Source: PCC-6802 sp943367755 (lineage in GTDB: Bacteria; Cyanobacteriota; Cyanobacteriia; Pseudanabaenales; Pseudanabaenaceae). Taken from it: 64,000 nt of DNA. The position numbers were made by a program, and so were the translations under genes. Below are positions 44,441-52,712 of this stretch, in pieces. The stretch spans positions 55,845 through 119,844 of the forward strand of contig CALRKB020000010.1 in the NCBI GenBank assembly GCA_943367755.1, in the 5' to 3' direction. The notes below the pieces were generated by a model. The model searched no databases, was not told the DNA's origin, and saw only the letters and a program-made list of their open reading frames with translations. How positions within the stretch are numbered: the stretch's first letter is position 1; each line of letters opens with the position of its first letter.

Positions 44441-44800
44441 TTATGGTTTTGGCTTAGACTTTTTTTGTTTAGATTTAGCACGACGACCCACCGCGATCGC
44501 TTTCTCCACCCACACTGCCAGGATTTCCAGATCGGCCCACACGGTTTCGGGGATCTGATAATAGGACATCTGGATGGGTTTATGCTTACCCATGTAACTA
44601 AATGGGGGCATGCCTGAACCGGTATAATCGCCGCGATTACTGTCATCCACCTTGAAATACAAAATGTTGTGGGCGATCAGCGCAAAAATTACACCATCAG
44701 CAAACAAACCATAGCCGCCAAACATGGCACGCGATTCTACAGGGCAAATCGGCGATAGTTGAGAGACTACACGCTCAACAAACTTTTGCGCATCCCTCAT
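44441..44800 (-). CDS. TfoX/Sxy N-terminal domain protein
   Basis: 119 residues: VSQLSPICPVESRAMFGGYGLFADGVIFALIAHNILYFKVDD, then MPPFSYMGKHKPIQMSYYQIPETVWAD, which is the TfoX_N pattern. The C-terminal TfoX domain is absent, as in most non-enteric homologues. The tail is very basic (RRAKSKQKKSKPKP), which may aid nucleic-acid binding. It follows umuD after 40 bases on the same strand. Confidence 0.85.
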   Translation of the reverse strand: MRDAQKFVERVVSQLSPICPVESRAMFGGYGLFADGVIFALIAHNILYFKVDDSNRGDYTGSGMPPFSYMGKHKPIQMSYYQIPETVWADLEILAVWVEKAIAVGRRAKSKQKKSKPKP

Positions 44801-44840
44801 GATCTGAACTGGTTGCTTCTTTGGTGATTTGGTATTTATC

Positions 44841-45446
44841 CTAAAGAGGATGAATGACGTTAGTTACTACACCCCAAATGTGAAATTCAGTCTCGGCATA
44901 AATTTGAATTGGCTCATAGCTGTCATTCTCAGGCATTAATAGCAGCTTGTTTTTAGCTTTACGAATACGCTTCACCGTCAGTTCGCCGTTTACCACAGCA
45001 ATTACAACTTTATTGTTAGTTGGCTCAAGCGAGCGATCGACGATCAGAAGGTCTCCTGGATGGATGCCTGCATCGATCATGGAATAACCAGTAACGCGAA
45101 CAAGGAAGGTCGCCTCTGGATGTTTGATCAGATGTCGGTTCAGATCGATCTTACCCTCAATATAATCCTCTGTTGGGGCAGGAAACCCCGCTGCTACAGG
45201 GTTCATATACAAAGGCAATTTGTACTTAGTGCGATTATCAGGAGCAAAGATACTTTCGACTAACGTCAGATTAGCAGGTTCTGATTCATTTTCGGGCTGC
45301 TCAGCCTGGGCCTCTTGCGCAGCCTGCAATGACTCCAAAATTCGATCTGCTATGCTCACAGGCAGTCGTACTGCCTTCGTTTGTTCGCCATATTTACCGC
45401 TACCCTTGGGTCGGCCTGCCCCAAGTCGTTTACCACCGCGTGCCAT
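44841..45446 (-). CDS. umuD: UmuD-like S24 peptidase with basic N-terminal extension
   Basis: 201 residues from ATG 45446; a longer frame to 45506 reads into direct repeats and lacks a better ribosome site. The first 35 residues (MARGGKRLGAGRPKGSGKYG) are a basic AT-hook-like segment. The UmuD domain follows with the Ala-Gly cleavage site in MNPVAAGFPAP, the catalytic Ser in GYSMIDAG and Lys in GELTVKRI. RecA-stimulated self-cleavage would give UmuD', the accessory of polymerase V. It lies downstream of umuC, the reverse of the E. coli order. Confidence 0.9.
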   Translation of the reverse strand: MARGGKRLGAGRPKGSGKYGEQTKAVRLPVSIADRILESLQAAQEAQAEQPENESEPANLTLVESIFAPDNRTKYKLPLYMNPVAAGFPAPTEDYIEGKIDLNRHLIKHPEATFLVRVTGYSMIDAGIHPGDLLIVDRSLEPTNNKVVIAVVNGELTVKRIRKAKNKLLLMPENDSYEPIQIYAETEFHIWGVVTNVIHPL

Positions 45447-45480
45447 AAGCAATTCTCTTGTCGATATGCGTACATTTATC

Positions 45481-45504
45481 AAATCATAAATCAAATCATA
45501 AATC
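45481..45504. repeat. 12-bp direct repeats upstream of umuD
   Basis: Two exact adjacent copies of AAATCATAAATC (45481-45492 and 45493-45504), with partial copies (TTTATC and AATGCATAAA) on each side. On the minus strand they lie 35-60 bases before the umuD start, within the umuC-umuD spacer. They are well placed for a promoter or operator; no cyanobacterial LexA box (RGTACNNNDGTWCB) was found. Confidence 0.6.
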
Positions 45505-45564
45505 AATGCATAAAGACAATTATTGCCCGCTATTTCCGCACTTAACAGGACGTATAGCTCGTGA

Positions 45565-46839
45565 TTATGCTTTTACCATGGGCAAATCATCCCAGCAAGT
45601 TGTGTATTTGGGAGAGCGATATTGCGATCGCAGTTTCCACAATTGCTCCATACCCTCCGCCGCAAACTTAATCGCATCCTTCCCCATCTTGAGATTGATT
45701 TCATCGATTGTCTGCATCAGTTTCCTAGCTCGTTCGCGATCGCGCCGATCGAAGAGATTTGCCTGTACCTGCTCTGATGGCACAAGTTCAGACATGAGGA
45801 TACCTACTTTTTTGTAACGGTACCCAGGCCGATAGATATCCTCTAAGGCTCGATTGGCGTACTGAATTAATTCTGGCGTGTAGTTAGTCGCCACCGGTAA
45901 ACCGATGGTCATCGTGTTGCTGTACTGCTCTGTCTGATGGTTAAAGCGATTGGTGGTGAGGGAAACGCTCAAAAGATTAGCTGCTAGTTGTTCGCGCCTC
46001 AGTTTTCGAGCTGCCCTAACAACGTATGTCGCTGCGGCCTCTTTTAACTCTGCCAGTGATTCTACGGGATAGCCAAACGATCTGGAGACAGTAATCCCAT
46101 GCCTGGCGATCGGCATAATCGCTAGCGGTAAACATGAGATACCGCGTAGCTCTAACATCACTCGTACGCCCACAATGCCGCTAATCTGCTTGATTAGGGC
46201 TTCATCCGCATCGCGTAACTGGAGTGCGGTATGAATGCCATACGCTTGCAAACGCGTTGCGAGTTTTTTGCCAATCCCCCAAATATCTCCTACGGCGATC
46301 TGGGCGATCGCCTCCTCTTGCGCTTTTTCCGAGAGTAACTCTGCAATTCCTTGTGGCGATCGCTTCGCGATGTAACTGGCAACTTTTGCTAGAGTTTTGG
46401 TGGTACCAATGCCAACCGATACGGGAATCCCTGTCCATTGGCCTACTTTGGTACGCATAAACTGCACGTACTTGAGCAATAGATCTGGTTCCAAACTTGA
46501 AAATCCTGAGAGATTGAGGAAAGCTTCATCAACGGAATAGATTTCCACCTCAGGCACAAAATGGTTCAGCGAATTCATCACTCGCCGCGACATATCACCA
46601 TAGAGTGCGTAGTTGGATGAATACACTTGAATATTGTGCTTAGCAATCAGATCTTGGACTTGAAAAGCTGGTATTCCCATCTTAATACCGAGCGCCTTAG
46701 CCTCAGGCGATCGCGATACCACACAGCCATCATTATTAGAAAGAACGATTGTAGGTCTACCTTCTAGACCAGGATTGAATACCCGTTCGCAGGACACGTA
46801 GAAATTATTACAATCCACTAACGCAAATAGTCCAGACAT
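45565..46839 (-). CDS. umuC: Y-family DNA polymerase V catalytic subunit
   Basis: 424 residues, full length. Palm motifs FALVDCNNFYVSCERVF and YSVDEAFLNL supply the metal-binding acids; SVGIGTTKTLAKVASYIAK and the helix-hairpin-helix IWGIGKKLATRLQAYGI follow, then the little finger domain and a C-terminal DUF4113-like end (RSQYRSPKYTTCWDDLPMV). It performs translesion synthesis with UmuD'. umuD follows 118 bases downstream. Confidence 0.96.
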   Translation of the reverse strand: MSGLFALVDCNNFYVSCERVFNPGLEGRPTIVLSNNDGCVVSRSPEAKALGIKMGIPAFQVQDLIAKHNIQVYSSNYALYGDMSRRVMNSLNHFVPEVEIYSVDEAFLNLSGFSSLEPDLLLKYVQFMRTKVGQWTGIPVSVGIGTTKTLAKVASYIAKRSPQGIAELLSEKAQEEAIAQIAVGDIWGIGKKLATRLQAYGIHTALQLRDADEALIKQISGIVGVRVMLELRGISCLPLAIMPIARHGITVSRSFGYPVESLAELKEAAATYVVRAARKLRREQLAANLLSVSLTTNRFNHQTEQYSNTMTIGLPVATNYTPELIQYANRALEDIYRPGYRYKKVGILMSELVPSEQVQANLFDRRDRERARKLMQTIDEINLKMGKDAIKFAAEGMEQLWKLRSQYRSPKYTTCWDDLPMVKA

Positions 46840-46948
46840 AGCTGTTCTGTAATCTTTTTATATTGTCAGAATCACAATCTGTGCTAGAAAATTGAGCGCG
46901 GCAGAGAAAAGCTCAAAAGGTAGACTTACCCCCTGCCGCTCTGCAACC

Positions 46949-47341
46949 TTAACTATCGATGTAGCTGATGATGTTGAAGACAGCGCCTTGAGGGTCTTGA
47001 ATGACGCTGAATCTACCTGTCTTGGGAATATCGGTTGGTGGCACTAGCACCTTCGCACCAAGTTGCTCGGCTAGCTGAGCTGAGGCATCCACATCATTAA
47101 CGGTAACGTAACTGTTCCAGCAGGGGTACGGCGACATAGTTTGGGGTGGCATGGGCATAATGCCTCCTACGCCGCGATCTCCTACCTTAACTACCGTGTA
47201 AATCATTTGCATTTCGGGTATGGGTTCGTCCTCCATCTGCCAACCGAACAATTGACCGTAAAACTGTTGGGCAGCAGGAACATCAGTTGTCATTAGTTCG
47301 CACCAACTGAAAGCACCATGTTGTTTCATTAAATCACTCAT
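46949..47341 (-). CDS. VOC (glyoxalase/bleomycin-resistance-type) protein
   Basis: 130 residues from ATG 47341, chosen because AAGGAGA precedes it; an upstream start gives an unlikely leader. A single chain with two beta-alpha-beta modules: GAFSWCELMTTDVPAAQQFYGQLFGW and NSYVTVNDVDASAQLAEQLGAKVLVPPTDIPKTGRFSVIQDPQGAVFNIIS. Likely a metal-dependent or ligand-binding VOC protein; the substrate cannot be predicted. Confidence 0.88.
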   Translation of the reverse strand: MSDLMKQHGAFSWCELMTTDVPAAQQFYGQLFGWQMEDEPIPEMQMIYTVVKVGDRGVGGIMPMPPQTMSPYPCWNSYVTVNDVDASAQLAEQLGAKVLVPPTDIPKTGRFSVIQDPQGAVFNIISYIDS

Positions 47342-47425
47342 ACAAGGTCTCCTTTGAATAGAGTACAATTATCAAACCACAAGTTAAATTTTAATGCAAC
47401 TATTTTTTTGCGACAAAATTTGGAC

Positions 47426-47467
47426 TTGAAAAACGAATTTGATTTGCGTACAATAATCAAGTATACA
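47426..47467 (+). promoter_or_regulatory. Two overlapping sigma-70-type promoters for the SWIM gene
   Basis: TTGAAA (47426-47431), 17 bases, TACAAT (47449-47454); and TTGATT (47439-47444), 17 bases, TATACA (47462-47467). The ATG is at 47494. TTGATT and AATCAA (47439 and 47455) also form an inverted repeat around the first -10, a possible operator. Confidence 0.5.
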
Positions 47468-47493
47468 GGTAAAGCTATACAAATGAGACGGCA

Positions 47494-47721
47494 ATGTCTA
47501 CTAAAACTATTTCTACGAAAACCAGTCTGAAATTTACGCAGATCGATCCTCGTACTTGGTCAACCACTGGTGTCAGCGGTAATGTTTATACACTTAATAT
47601 GTTGGCAAGTTCCTTACACTGCAATTGCCCTGCTGGTAGGCACCGCAAAAATTGCTACCATGCGGAGCAGTTGGCCCAGTTCTTTAAAGCAGAGCTGAAT
47701 GAGTGTATTGCTTCATATTGA
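47494..47721 (+). CDS. Small SWIM-type zinc-finger protein
   Basis: 75 residues. The C-terminal half contains LHCNCPAGRHRKNCYHAEQL, a CxC-x(8)-CxH SWIM motif for zinc. The first half has Thr/Ser-rich residues and a short beta region. SWIM motifs bind DNA or proteins and occur in SWI2/SNF2 and MuDR proteins; small stand-alone versions are seen in cyanobacteria. It is convergent with the PD-(D/E)XK nuclease gene, 12 bases apart. Confidence 0.78.
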   Translation: MSTKTISTKTSLKFTQIDPRTWSTTGVSGNVYTLNMLASSLHCNCPAGRHRKNCYHAEQLAQFFKAELNECIASY

Positions 47722-47733
47722 GATAGTTGTCCG

Positions 47734-48627
47734 CTAGTTATCGATCGCAATTTCGGGGTAGGCATCGAGCGATCGCTCTAACCAGGTTTCTAGATTATTT
47801 ACCTCGGAAGCTCGTAGACAGCGATGGGCAAAGTCGCATCTGGTACATTCTTCACTTCCTAAAGGTAATCGATCGAAACTTCCCTCTAACTGGGCTTGAG
47901 AAATCTGGTTCAGGATCTCGACTAAATCCCGCTCAGTTTTTTGGAATTGCGCGCGATCGTAATTAATTGTCACTGCTGTGGCGGTATTGGCAAACCAGTA
48001 GATCATCGATAGCTGCTCTGGGGCAAAATTGGTTGTTTTTGCTAGGATGTAGAGGTAGAGGCGAGTTTGCCAGTTAGATTGCAGTTGTGTCCAGGAGAGG
48101 GGACGCTGATGGGTTTTCCAATCGATAATTTGGGCGGCAGGAGTTTCGCTAGAGGCGCGATTCCCTATTTCCTGCGGAAACGCTTCGCGAGCGGGATGCG
48201 TCCCGCCGCTGCCCACAATTAGCAGATCGTAGATCGCATTGAGTACGTAATCACGATTGTGGATGCGCAGTTCATAGGTACGGCGATGCTCGCTCAGGCG
48301 ATCGCCAGATATTGTAGTGGGTGGATTGGTCTCAAATGCTAAAAGCCATTTTTCGAGATTAGCGTCACTGGCTGCGACATCTGCGACATCAAGACCCAAT
48401 TCCTTCTGTTGGATGAGGAGATGAAACTTGGTACCTAGATCTAGTTTGGATTGTATATCTGAAGCGGTTGGCAGGCTTAATTCATCCAGGAAGTAGTGCT
48501 GAAACTTGCGCCGACAGGTTGTCCACACATTCAAATGCCCCTGCGATATCGTATTAATCGCGAGTACCCTTGCACTAACTGATGGTTGCAGATCCAACTT
48601 GAAACTCTCTGTAAGGATAACCAACAC
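47734..48627 (-). CDS. PD-(D/E)XK nuclease with Fe-S-type cysteines (RecB/Cas4-like)
   Basis: 297 residues. Core: LGTKFHLLIQQ (His), YVLNAIYDLLIV (Asp) and AQIIDWKTHQRP (D-x-K), then QTRLYLYILAK with the QxxxY motif. Cysteines at the N side (TTCRRKF) and C side (ECTRCDFAHRC) are arranged as in 4Fe-4S nucleases of the Cas4/AddB type. Between the two metal-binding strands about 28 residues (GSGGTHPAREAFPQEIGN) are encoded by a repeat-like DNA insert. The role is probably DNA repair; no cas genes are near. Confidence 0.82.
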   Translation of the reverse strand: MLVILTESFKLDLQPSVSARVLAINTISQGHLNVWTTCRRKFQHYFLDELSLPTASDIQSKLDLGTKFHLLIQQKELGLDVADVAASDANLEKWLLAFETNPPTTISGDRLSEHRRTYELRIHNRDYVLNAIYDLLIVGSGGTHPAREAFPQEIGNRASSETPAAQIIDWKTHQRPLSWTQLQSNWQTRLYLYILAKTTNFAPEQLSMIYWFANTATAVTINYDRAQFQKTERDLVEILNQISQAQLEGSFDRLPLGSEECTRCDFAHRCLRASEVNNLETWLERSLDAYPEIAIDN

Positions 48628-48956
48628 CAGATCGAGATGCTGCTAGGAGACCTATGCACATCTAAGCTTTACAGCTAAAGGGGTGTAGCACTTTAACATA
48701 TATCACTAAAATGTAATATCTAATTCTTGGCTAGAAATTATACCAAATTAGAGATTTTTTTTCTGCTAAGGGAGGCACAGCAGGTTTGACCACATCTAAA
48801 CTACAGTCAAAAATGTCTAAACCACAACCCCTCACAGACAACTCCAGGTGGGGGGGTTTTTTATGGCCTGCTGTGCCACGCAGAGAGTATCATACTTTTT
48901 TAAATAAATGAACTACTCAGCCCTACAACTTTAAGGGTTTAATTCGGCAATTATTT
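48628..48956. other. Divergent intergenic region, about 330 bp
   Basis: This gap separates the starts of the minus-strand nuclease gene and the plus-strand PPOX-family gene and must contain both promoters. The only strong structure is the 104-bp inverted-repeat element at 48774-48877, reported separately. The rest is AT-rich with no recognised gene. Confidence 0.5.
48774..48877 (+). ncRNA. Candidate structured RNA or leader element
   Basis: Perfect 11-bp terminal arms GGCACAGCAGG (48774-48784) and CCTGCTGTGCC (48867-48877). Inside, TTTGAC/GTCAAA and TGTCT/AGACA can form two more stems, and AACCCC can pair with GGGGTT just before TTTTTT, giving a terminator-like 3' part. The internal sequence also repeats TCTAAAC twice. 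It is in the 5' leader of the PPOX-family gene, so it could be an attenuator or a small RNA; a short mobile element is an alternative. No known riboswitch class was recognised. Confidence 0.4.
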
Positions 48957-49505
48957 ATGGCTAAGTTTTATACCCACTTGAATGCGGAATTGCGTGAGTT
49001 TATCGATCGCCAATATATCTTTTTCGTAGCTACCGCACCGCAGCAAGGACGCATCAATCTTTCGCCTAAAGGGATTGATACTCTACGTTGCCTCAGCGAT
49101 CACACTCTAGCCTACCTCGACCTGACGGGCAGCGGTAATGAAACTTCGGCACATGTGCAGGAAAATGGGCGCATTACGATCATGCTATGTAGTTTTACCG
49201 AGCAGCCATTGATCTTGCGGCTATACGGCCAGGGCACAATTTATCGACAGCGCGATCCAGAATGGCAGGAACTCTACGATATCTTTCCAGCGAAACCTGG
49301 TGCCCGCCAAATCGTCAGCATCAACATCGATAGCGTGCAAACATCCTGTGGGTTTGGTGTCCCCTTGTATGATTATGAGGGCGAACGCAATACACTTTTA
49401 GACTGGGCAGAGAACAAGGGCGATCGCGGTTTACAGGAATATTGGCAAGCTAAGAATCAAAATAGTATTGATGGGTTGCCAACCAACTTGCTGGTTGAGT
49501 TATAG
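48957..49505 (+). CDS. Pyridoxamine 5'-phosphate oxidase-family protein
   Basis: 182 residues: EFIDRQYIFFVATAPQQGRINLSPKGIDTLRCLSDHTLAYLDLTGSGNETSAHV, then NGRITIMLCSFTEQPLILRLYG, the split-barrel FMN-binding pattern of the PPOX group. It is likely flavin-binding and involved in redox or cofactor reactions, not the true PdxH. Its ATG follows the candidate RNA element by about 80 bases. Confidence 0.85.
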   Translation: MAKFYTHLNAELREFIDRQYIFFVATAPQQGRINLSPKGIDTLRCLSDHTLAYLDLTGSGNETSAHVQENGRITIMLCSFTEQPLILRLYGQGTIYRQRDPEWQELYDIFPAKPGARQIVSINIDSVQTSCGFGVPLYDYEGERNTLLDWAENKGDRGLQEYWQAKNQNSIDGLPTNLLVEL

Positions 49506-49513
49506 AGGCATGA

Positions 49514-51937
49514 CTAAAGTAGACGTACACATTGCTGTTGGGGGTCAAATTCCAGGCGAATAGTATGATTGAGGCGTTCTTTAGTCGATTCAATATGGGT
49601 GATAATTAATACCTGCTCAAAGTGTTGTTCTAGGGCATGTAGTAGACCCAAAACATTATCCTGTCTGCCTTGATCGAGGGAACCAAACACTTCATCTAAA
49701 ACTAATAAAGAGAAAGGTTGACCGCTACGTTCAGTAATCATTTGGGAAATTGCTAAACGTAGACAGAGATTAACGATATCTTCCTCTCCGCCAGAGATGA
49801 CAGGCTTGCGATCGCCGTCGTCTAAGACGACAACGTTGTATTTAGGATCGATTTCGATCGCATTGTAGCGTCCATCAGTTAACTGGTTGAGAAATATACT
49901 GGCGCTATCAGCTAGCTGTGGGCGAATTTGCTCAGTGAGATACTGGCGCATTTCGGTAAAAGCAAGATCGAGCTCGTCGAGTAGGGCTAATTCTTGTTTG
50001 GCAGCTTGATATTCTTTATCCTTACGATGAAATTCCATCTCTTGCTGGCGAACCGTTTCCAAGTCACGACTGGCGAGTGCTACTTGTTGTTGCGCCTCAG
50101 CATAATTGTGCCTTGCAGATTCTAGATCGTCCGTAGCAAGAGCGATCCCAACTTTGAGCTGCTGATATTCTGCTTCCGTAAAGTTGAGAATCACAAGTTC
50201 TCGATCGATCTGGGCGATCGCATCTAAGAGTTGAGTTTGTTCCTGTTGCTGACTCACTAATTGGATATCAATTAGACTAAGGCGTTGCGGTGCGTTAGCC
50301 AAGCGCAGCCAATCTTCGTATTTTGGTTTAAGTAACCGCAATTGCTCAACGAGTCGATCGTAGAGTGTAGAATCGGAGTTGGGAGAGATGCGATTGATTT
50401 CAGCGATTAAGCGATCGCATTCCATTTGTTTAGCGGTGAGATTCGCATGCAATAACTCTTGTTTTGCTAAATCTGTGGTGAGCTGTTGCTCTTGTTTTTG
50501 CGCTTGTGATATGGTCTGAGCTAGCTGTGCTTGAGTAGCTTGCAGTTGAGCTAACTGTATAGGTGATGTATTTAATCCATCAAGCTGGGATTGCCAGTCA
50601 CTAATGTGTAACTGTAGGTGACTAATCTGAGCAGTGAAGCGATCGATTACCGTATCGTATTCTTCGTTGAGGGCGCGCTCGCAGGTGGGACAGATACCTT
50701 CATGTCCTGCGGTGGCGATCGTATCCTTTTGGTTCTCAATCTGGTTGAGGCTCTGCTGTTCCGTTTTAATTCTTGCTTTCAGATCTGCTTGCTGCTCTTG
50801 CCATATCAGCGTTTGCGTTCGAATCTCATCTACATTTGTCTGTTGTTGGCTTTGGTAATTGGCGATCGCCTCCTGGATCTGCGGCAAAGATGAGGCCACA
50901 TGCTCAAGATCTGCCAGTTGTTGTTGTAGATTAGAAATTTCGGACTCTAGCTTGACGGCGCGGGCTTGCAGTTCGCTGCGTTTGATTGCAGCTTGTTTCT
51001 GTTCTAAGAGATTAGCTACTTGTGCTTGCAATTGCTCATAGTCGGCAACCTCCAAACTGAGTACGGCATATTTCTCCACATCGGCGACAAGGCGATCTCG
51101 CTCCTGATTTAGTTGTAAAATCTGGCGATTAATTTGCGCCAAATTTGCCTGCTGCACCTGGTGCTGGCGGTCGAGATGATTGAAGCGATCGCGATCGCCT
51201 TCTAGTTCCAGGATTTTGGGTTCCAGAGCTTGTTTTCGATCCATTGCCGCAATCAAAACGCCATTTGAGCTTTCTAACTGAGCCTGCGCCGCTGCTAATT
51301 CTGCCTGCTGTTGCTTAATCTGGGCAGTAATCGCCTCGATATCACCTCGGCTACCTGCTAGCATATCGACCTGCCGTTCCTGTTGCCGACGACGATCTCG
51401 CAAGGTTCCAGTTTTTCCCGCTGCACCCTGCACCTCACTCAGGCGCTCGTAGCCGAGCATTTTGGCAATAAAGCGCTCCCGTTCCGTTGCCCCTTTGATC
51501 GCACCTAGGAAATTTAGATCCTTCTGACCTGTAAAGTAACTATTAAAGAATTCCTGGTGGGTCATACCCAAAAGTTGTGACAGTTTTTCATTAACTGCTT
51601 TAGTAGAATTAGCGATTGTCTTACCGTCATGACGCAATTCTGCGGTGCTCTTGCTGCTCGATTGCGATCGCTTTACCGTATAGGTCTGACCGTTAAAAGC
51701 AAATGTTAATTCCGCGATCGCGCTACTTTTACCTGGAGCTAGTCGCCAGATCAGCGTATCTGCCTCTCCCCTAGTTACACCAGACTGATTGCCATACAGT
51801 GCCCAGGCGATCGCCTCTAAAATCGTGCTCTTGCCCGACCCATTTGCGCCTAAGATGCCCGTTAAACCATTGGGGAAATGAATCTCCGTTGATTTGTGCT
51901 GCCGGAAGTTTTCTAGTCCTAGGGAAATTAGCCGCAT
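49514..51937 (-). CDS. sbcC: SbcC/Rad50-like ATPase
   Basis: 807 residues. N-terminal ATPase half: LISLGLENFRQHKSTEIHFP, Walker A GANGSGKST; a long coiled coil (about 190-640) is broken at mid-length by the zinc hook EGICPTCERALNEE; the C-terminal half has the ABC signature ISGGEEDIVNLCLRLA and Walker B SLLVLDEVFGSLD. Dimers join through the hook and work with an SbcD (Mre11) nuclease on DNA ends and hairpins. No sbcD is adjacent. It is convergent with the PPOX gene. Confidence 0.92.
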   Translation of the reverse strand: MRLISLGLENFRQHKSTEIHFPNGLTGILGANGSGKSTILEAIAWALYGNQSGVTRGEADTLIWRLAPGKSSAIAELTFAFNGQTYTVKRSQSSSKSTAELRHDGKTIANSTKAVNEKLSQLLGMTHQEFFNSYFTGQKDLNFLGAIKGATERERFIAKMLGYERLSEVQGAAGKTGTLRDRRRQQERQVDMLAGSRGDIEAITAQIKQQQAELAAAQAQLESSNGVLIAAMDRKQALEPKILELEGDRDRFNHLDRQHQVQQANLAQINRQILQLNQERDRLVADVEKYAVLSLEVADYEQLQAQVANLLEQKQAAIKRSELQARAVKLESEISNLQQQLADLEHVASSLPQIQEAIANYQSQQQTNVDEIRTQTLIWQEQQADLKARIKTEQQSLNQIENQKDTIATAGHEGICPTCERALNEEYDTVIDRFTAQISHLQLHISDWQSQLDGLNTSPIQLAQLQATQAQLAQTISQAQKQEQQLTTDLAKQELLHANLTAKQMECDRLIAEINRISPNSDSTLYDRLVEQLRLLKPKYEDWLRLANAPQRLSLIDIQLVSQQQEQTQLLDAIAQIDRELVILNFTEAEYQQLKVGIALATDDLESARHNYAEAQQQVALASRDLETVRQQEMEFHRKDKEYQAAKQELALLDELDLAFTEMRQYLTEQIRPQLADSASIFLNQLTDGRYNAIEIDPKYNVVVLDDGDRKPVISGGEEDIVNLCLRLAISQMITERSGQPFSLLVLDEVFGSLDQGRQDNVLGLLHALEQHFEQVLIITHIESTKERLNHTIRLEFDPQQQCVRLL

Positions 51938-51950
51938 GGATTAAATTAAT

Positions 51951-52706
51951 TTAACCTTCTGATGTAGGAAGATTTGGTAGATCGCCAAACTGTGTACGAT
52001 AGCGCTCTAATAATGCTTCTAGAGCATCAGCACGTTGACGTTCCTGCTCAGCACGTTGGCTTTCTTGCTCAGCACGTTGACGTTCCTGCTCAGCTTGTGT
52101 CTCCGCTGCTAAACGACGCTGTACTTCAACTTGCAGGGTCTCTGCCAGTTCGCTAGGTAGCAGTAGCTTCTCGCCTGTATCCTTTTGATAAAATGCTATG
52201 AGTTTGCCCTCAACCTCCAGGCGCAAGCCCAAAGCCATGCTTTGTTGGTCTGAAATTGGCACATAGGTCTCACCTTGCAAGCGATATCCCTGTAATTGTG
52301 GCTCCAACCATTCGCCTTTGGGGTCAAACAGCCAGTATTCCTGAACCTCTAGCTGTTCGTATAATTGTTTTTTAAAATCGATATCTTGCGACTTCGTGCT
52401 CTTAGAGGTCATTTCAAAGATCGCTCTAGGAACCTGTTTCTCTTCCCAGATTTTGTAGTTGTCCCGACCACCTGGTTCTACATCAAAGATCACCATTACG
52501 TCTGGGGCAACCCGCAGTTTGGGTAAACCTTGGGCATAGTAAAGAAATTGATTTGCTAGAACAGTGGCTCGTTGACCTTCAAGATGTTGCTTTAGCACCT
52601 CTAGGGTAGTTAGCAGCGCGTAGAGATGATCGTAGGTTTCAGCCACAGGTTCGCCGTCGCTAGAAGGGTAGATGATTTGGGGTTGGGGAGGTGCGATCGC
52701 CGTCAT
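51951..52706 (-). CDS. Uma2-family protein with C-terminal coiled coil
   Basis: 251 residues. Uma2 core (about 10-190): IYPSSDGEPVAETYDHLYAL, VAPDVMVIFDVEPG, AIFEMTSKSTKSQDIDFKKQLYEQLEVQEYWLFDP with acidic and Lys residues. A C-terminal coiled coil carries a tandem peptide repeat AEQERQR/AEQESQR/AEQERQR, encoded by 21-bp DNA repeats near 52030-52100. It lies 13 bases upstream of sbcC on the same strand, so they may be cotranscribed. Confidence 0.88.
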   Translation of the reverse strand: MTAIAPPQPQIIYPSSDGEPVAETYDHLYALLTTLEVLKQHLEGQRATVLANQFLYYAQGLPKLRVAPDVMVIFDVEPGGRDNYKIWEEKQVPRAIFEMTSKSTKSQDIDFKKQLYEQLEVQEYWLFDPKGEWLEPQLQGYRLQGETYVPISDQQSMALGLRLEVEGKLIAFYQKDTGEKLLLPSELAETLQVEVQRRLAAETQAEQERQRAEQESQRAEQERQRADALEALLERYRTQFGDLPNLPTSEG

Positions 52707-52712
52707 AACTGT

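Noticed and set aside
45447..45564. Classical LexA (SOS) box before umuD
   Set aside because: Only one half-site (GTAC) is present; the cyanobacterial consensus RGTACNNNDGTWCB is not met.
47734..48627. Cas4
   Set aside because: The cysteine and PD-(D/E)XK layout is shared with AddB/RecB-like nucleases, and no CRISPR array or cas gene is near.
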